Of a stretch of 64,000 nt of DNA, positions 60,841-64,000 are shown one piece after another. The notes beneath the pieces are model-generated. The model saw only the letters and a program-made list of their open reading frames with translations. It had not been told where the DNA came from and did no database searches. How positions within the stretch are numbered: the stretch's first letter is position 1; each line of letters begins with the position of its first letter. The stretch spans positions 4,216,001 through 4,280,000 of the forward strand of contig NC_064213.1 in assembly GCF_023101765.2 (NCBI RefSeq). Direction: 5' to 3'. The translations under genes were made by a program, and so were the position numbers. The stretch is from Spodoptera frugiperda (taxonomy: Eukaryota; Arthropoda; Insecta; Lepidoptera; Noctuidae).

Positions 60841-60976
60841 TCATCATTATCATCATCATATCAGCCACAAGACGTTCACTGCTGAACATAGGTCTCCTCC
60901 AATGACTTCCAGATAGGCCGGTTGGAAGCGACCTGCATCCAACAGCTCCCTGCGACCTTAATCTGGTCGTCTGTCC
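60841..60976 (-). mobile_element. 3' end of a non-LTR retrotransposon (LINE)
   Basis: The plus-strand run tcatcattatcatcatcata is the reverse of a (TGA)n-type 3' tail. It is followed by tcagccacaagacgttcact, gctgaacataggtctcctcc, aatgacttccagatagg and gcgacctgcatccaacagc. This is the well-known 3' end of a lepidopteran LINE family. Only about 135 bp remain, so it is strongly 5'-truncated, and its reading frame is not preserved. Confidence 0.7.
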
Positions 60977-61724
60977 AATGATCCTGTGGTTATCTTGAGG
61001 GAATTCTTTCAAAAATGAATTAGTTGATGCAAGTTATTGATATAACGTAAAATGTTATTTCTTCCGTAATATAGTACTATCACATTCCTGTGTTCTGTCT
61101 TATTTGGTGTAAAAGCAAACAAAGCATATTAAACCCATTTAATTCCTATAGTTTTTGTTCTTCACTGACAAACACAATAAGCCAACGAGACACTATCGAG
61201 TGTGCAACTTACACAGCGCAGTGAAAAGTGTACATTTAAGTGTAAAATTGGGACCTAATACACCCGTCGAGATAACGAAAACATTGTAGAACATAGTGGA
61301 ACATTCTGGAACTATTTGTTCTGGTAAAAGCTAAAACTTTGTTTCTTCTACAGTTGGTTCTCTATCTATTCCTAGAAGTGCCACTTTGTTAAGGACGCAT
61401 GAAGTGTAAAACTTGTAGGTTAATGTTCTGTGTAGCCAAGCGTTGGTTAAGCTGATAAAATACTCTGTTTCTTTTAATCCTGTTTGGTTGAAATGTTTTG
61501 TTGCTAGGTTTTTCCTCACTACATTTTTAATAGTATACAATACTTACGTACAATACTACGAATTTTAGATACGGTGAATAGTTTTTTTGCGCAGAAGCGT
61601 GATTCAACCATCAATACTTAGTAGTAGTAATTTCAAATAAGTCGGCGACGGCGATTGTATTTTGATATTAAGTCATGCTTCCGCGTGAGAGAACAAACCT
61701 CCTCACGCCCCAGCCGTCGCGAGA
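60977..61724. other. AT-rich stretch, nothing recognised
   Basis: Nothing was recognised. The minus-strand frame at 61331-61540 has no support. Confidence 0.45.
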
Positions 61725-61876
61725 AAGTCCGGGCGTCGGGGGCAACGCATTTGTAACAGAACCAGACCCCTCCGGTGTTTCGGGCCATCAGACCACCACA
61801 GTCCAAGGGCTGATGGCGGCGATTAGCTTACCGTCAGGTGATCCGTCTACCGGTCATTTATACCATAAAAAATAAT
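61725..61876 (-). repeat. Dispersed repeat family E, left-half copy in reverse
   Basis: The minus strand reads gacggatcacctgacggtaa, gctaatcgccgccatcagc, gcccgaaacaccggagggg and acaaatgcgttgcc. This is the left half of the copy at 39677-39830 with local changes. The GC-rich flank at 61675-61724 may belong to it too. The overlapping 66-codon plus-strand frame is a by-product of the repeat. Confidence 0.65.
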
Positions 61877-61904
61877 TAGGCGCATTTTTGTGTTTGCTAA
61901 GGGC

Positions 61905-61980
61905 GGCGGCGATTATCTCTATACCGGTTTATACCATTGGATAGGTAGAGATCTCTATACCTTTCATTGGATAGGTTCCT
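61905..61980. repeat. Small imperfect tandem repeat beside family E
   Basis: cattggataggt occurs at 61935-61946 and 61965-61976, and atctctatacc at 61915-61925 and 61951-61961. The first part (ggcggcgattatctctatac, caccggttt-like text) echoes the end of the neighbouring family E copy, so it may be a duplicated scrap of it. Confidence 0.6.
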
Positions 61981-62317
61981 CCTTTCCATGTTTGTAAACA
62001 AGTTTTAGATTTTTTAGTACTTGTGATTAGCAATATTCAGCTTCTTATTTATTACAAAACTCATTGTGTTCGTAATTCTTTGCGGTCATTTTTCATACCT
62101 AACATTGTATGGAACGAATTGTCTCACGCCTTCTTTTTGTTGTAAAGTTCTTATAATGTAATTGTTGATAGTTCCTGTATGATGTTTTTGTTTTTTTAAT
62201 CACGACACCTTTAGGGTTTTTCCAAGGAGCATTTTCATGTGATGTTTAAAGGATAATGTTTCTAATTCGTGTTGTATGTAATTATTTGTAAAAATACATT
62301 TTTAGAACTGGCTCATC
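61981..62317. other. AT-rich stretch, nothing recognised
   Basis: Nothing was recognised. Confidence 0.45.
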
Positions 62318-62425
62318 TGGAGCTGCGTAATACTTAGCTGGTTTACCGGGACTTTGGCTCGAAAAGCAGGGGTAGGAACGGGTTGATTTTTAGTCAGTTA
62401 AGAGTTGATTTTTACCCAAAAAAGG
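62318..62425 (+). repeat. Dispersed repeat family D, partial copy
   Basis: The copy includes ggagctgcgtaatacttagc, tggtttaccgggactttggc, tcgaaaagcaggggtaggaa and ttttagtcag, in the same order as 12458-12580. The right part is degraded. Confidence 0.65.
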
Positions 62426-63320
62426 ACTGATTCATAGTAATTGCAAACATTAAGAACCTATTTTACAGTCCTGATTTAGTCCTTTTATTCTAACTGACAA
62501 ATATTTTGACGTATTTTCATTACAAAATGTTTTAAGACATGTGCCACTTAAACTAACTAACTTGTGAAAGGCCCTAAAACTAATACCTATATAAACGCGA
62601 GGCTATAATTTGTATGGGTAGCTTAAAAACCTGGCAAATGTCATTAGCAGGACTCTTAAGGACGTGGAGGGGGTAGGATTAGTGCGAGGGTAGGTCAGTG
62701 ACCCCTGCCCGATGCTATGCTGGTCCGACCACGTCGTGGCGCATGCAATCCTAGTACGTGCTTATATGTTGACGACTTTCTTATGTGAAGTGCTTTGGAA
62801 ATGTATGTGTTATTGCATTGTATTCCTTAGAGTATTATTCTGATCGTTGCTTGCATACTGAAGGGTGTGTCGTTGGTAGATTGATTAGGATAGTGAGTAA
62901 ACCGCTTCAAGGTTCGATTTTGAAGTTGAATAGTAGTTCTGCTTACGCTTTAAGTTAAGGCAATATGAGACGTAATGTGACTCTTTTTTATAAAGCATGA
63001 AAAATATACCGACCTAAATCCTTTCAGTGTTTACATTTAGACTTTCAAATTAATAATAAAGTACGCGAAAATATGTTCAGTAATATGTGTCACAGACACT
63101 TTCATCAACATTGTTATGAGAGTTGTAAAGGCATCTTATTTATATCTGCCACGTTTATTACGAAAACTTTTTTCGTTAAGTTTTATCTGTCATAATTTTA
63201 TTTTCTTTCTCTGCCACGAGGGCTCTGAACAAAGTTTTAATACCTCGTAAAGACAGAACAAATGTGTGTGTTACGTAAACAACACCCAAGTCTATCCCAT
63301 CACTTTTGAGCACCATCATA
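62426..63320. other. Stretch without a supported gene
   Basis: A GC-rich patch at 62640-62760 (gtggagggggtaggattagt) is unassigned and may be an old repeat. Nothing else was recognised. Confidence 0.4.
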
Positions 63321-63329
63321 AAATCTTTT

Positions 63330-63680
63330 CTCTCTATTGTCTGCTTCTGTACTTAAGATAACAGCTCATAATTATTTTCCCCATTCAACGATCCTCCTCG
63401 AATTTTCGAACCACTCGGAAAACCAAATTTCAGAATTTTCAAAATTGCTTTCAACTAAAATGGCGGCAGTCACTCAGTGGGTTCCATCGACTTCGATAAA
63501 AAGGAAAATGAATCCTCAAGAGGGATTGCCAAATTAGGTCATTTTATCTTCGTTTTAGTCGAGATATCCAACGATTCCGCTCGTGACGTTAGGTCCTTTT
63601 TTAATATCCTTCTCTTTCGGGATGAAGTAATTGGATTATTATCAAGACTGATCTTTATTGCGGGAATCTATTAATCGTTT
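63330..63680. promoter_or_regulatory. Possible conserved noncoding block with a YY1/Pho-type site
   Basis: AAAATGGCGGC at 63457-63467 fits the YY1/Pho consensus exactly. The same ATG opens a 25-codon frame (MAAVTQWVPSTSIKRKMN...) that stops at TAG, so a short upstream ORF or first exon is a weak alternative. The block is less AT-rich than its neighbours. Function is inferred. Confidence 0.25.
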
Positions 63681-64000
63681 TGTCGATCATATGAATATTT
63701 GTTCCTCATAAATGTGAATGGACGACACAAAACACACACGACATAAAATTTTGATGCTGTGATTTTATTTGTGTATTGTGTTTTATATGGGCCATAGATC
63801 TGTAATAAAGGTACAAATGAAATAAATAATACTTACTTATTATATTGCCTGATATAATAGGTACTAGGTACGTTTAACCACAACTTTTACTCAACCTTAT
63901 CATTCTTATCCAACATACACAATACTATAAAATACAAATGACTTAACAAAATACTATAATTAAGAAAACGGTGTATTTCAAATTCAATTTACTCAAACCC
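63681..64000. other. AT-rich end of window, nothing recognised
   Basis: Nothing was recognised. Confidence 0.45.

Noticed and set aside
61675..61875. 66-codon ORF in GC-rich DNA
   Set aside because: It lies within a copy of dispersed repeat family E, on the opposite strand.

Overview
This window reads as nuclear DNA of a moth or butterfly (Lepidoptera), probably a noctuid-type moth. The main reason is its repeats. It holds short elements of the form A|TC...CTAG|T, the layout of the Helitron-like families of Lepidoptera. It holds a tRNA-derived SINE whose tail resembles one I remember from noctuid genomes, a second tRNA-derived SINE, and fold-back MITEs. It also holds several GC-richer dispersed repeats of a kind scattered through lepidopteran introns. 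The background is strongly AT-rich. There is no sign of bacterial organisation: no long ORFs, operons or ribosome-binding sites.

No protein-coding gene can be called with confidence. The longest open frames are about what an AT-rich 64 kb should give by chance, and several begin only at TTG or GTG. The window is best read as a large intron or a gene-poor intergenic stretch. The best coding candidates are weak. One is a 92-codon ORF at 38817-39095 with a strong excess of G at first codon positions. One is a 72-codon ORF at 20451-20669 that looks like a small secreted glycopeptide. One is a possible terminal exon at 15848-15952. Two possible micro-exons, at 48839-48869 and 30453-30488, are bounded by good splice signals.

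Layout. 1-11.6 kb: AT-rich and almost featureless, with one MITE (4.03 kb). 11.6-12.6 kb: a Helitron-like element and a dispersed repeat. 14.1-14.4, 21.6-22.05, 22.8-23.0 and 48.4-48.7 kb: CpG-dense blocks in AT-rich surroundings, plausible cis-regulatory DNA. 25.15 kb: a second copy of the MITE. 30.66-32.08 kb: a 1.42-kb non-autonomous Helitron-like element with an octamer array and an internal tandem duplication of about 149 bp. 33.3-48 kb: scattered repeat fragments, including two SINE pieces. 52.6-64 kb: the most repeat-dense part, with three Helitron-like elements, a 30-bp minisatellite, a full-length SINE with a perfect 12-bp target-site duplication, a LINE 3' end and more dispersed-repeat copies.

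The likely biology is therefore transposable-element history plus regulatory sequence, not a set of genes working together. Repeat family names rest on remembered family features and could not be searched. Regulatory calls rest on motif matches only.
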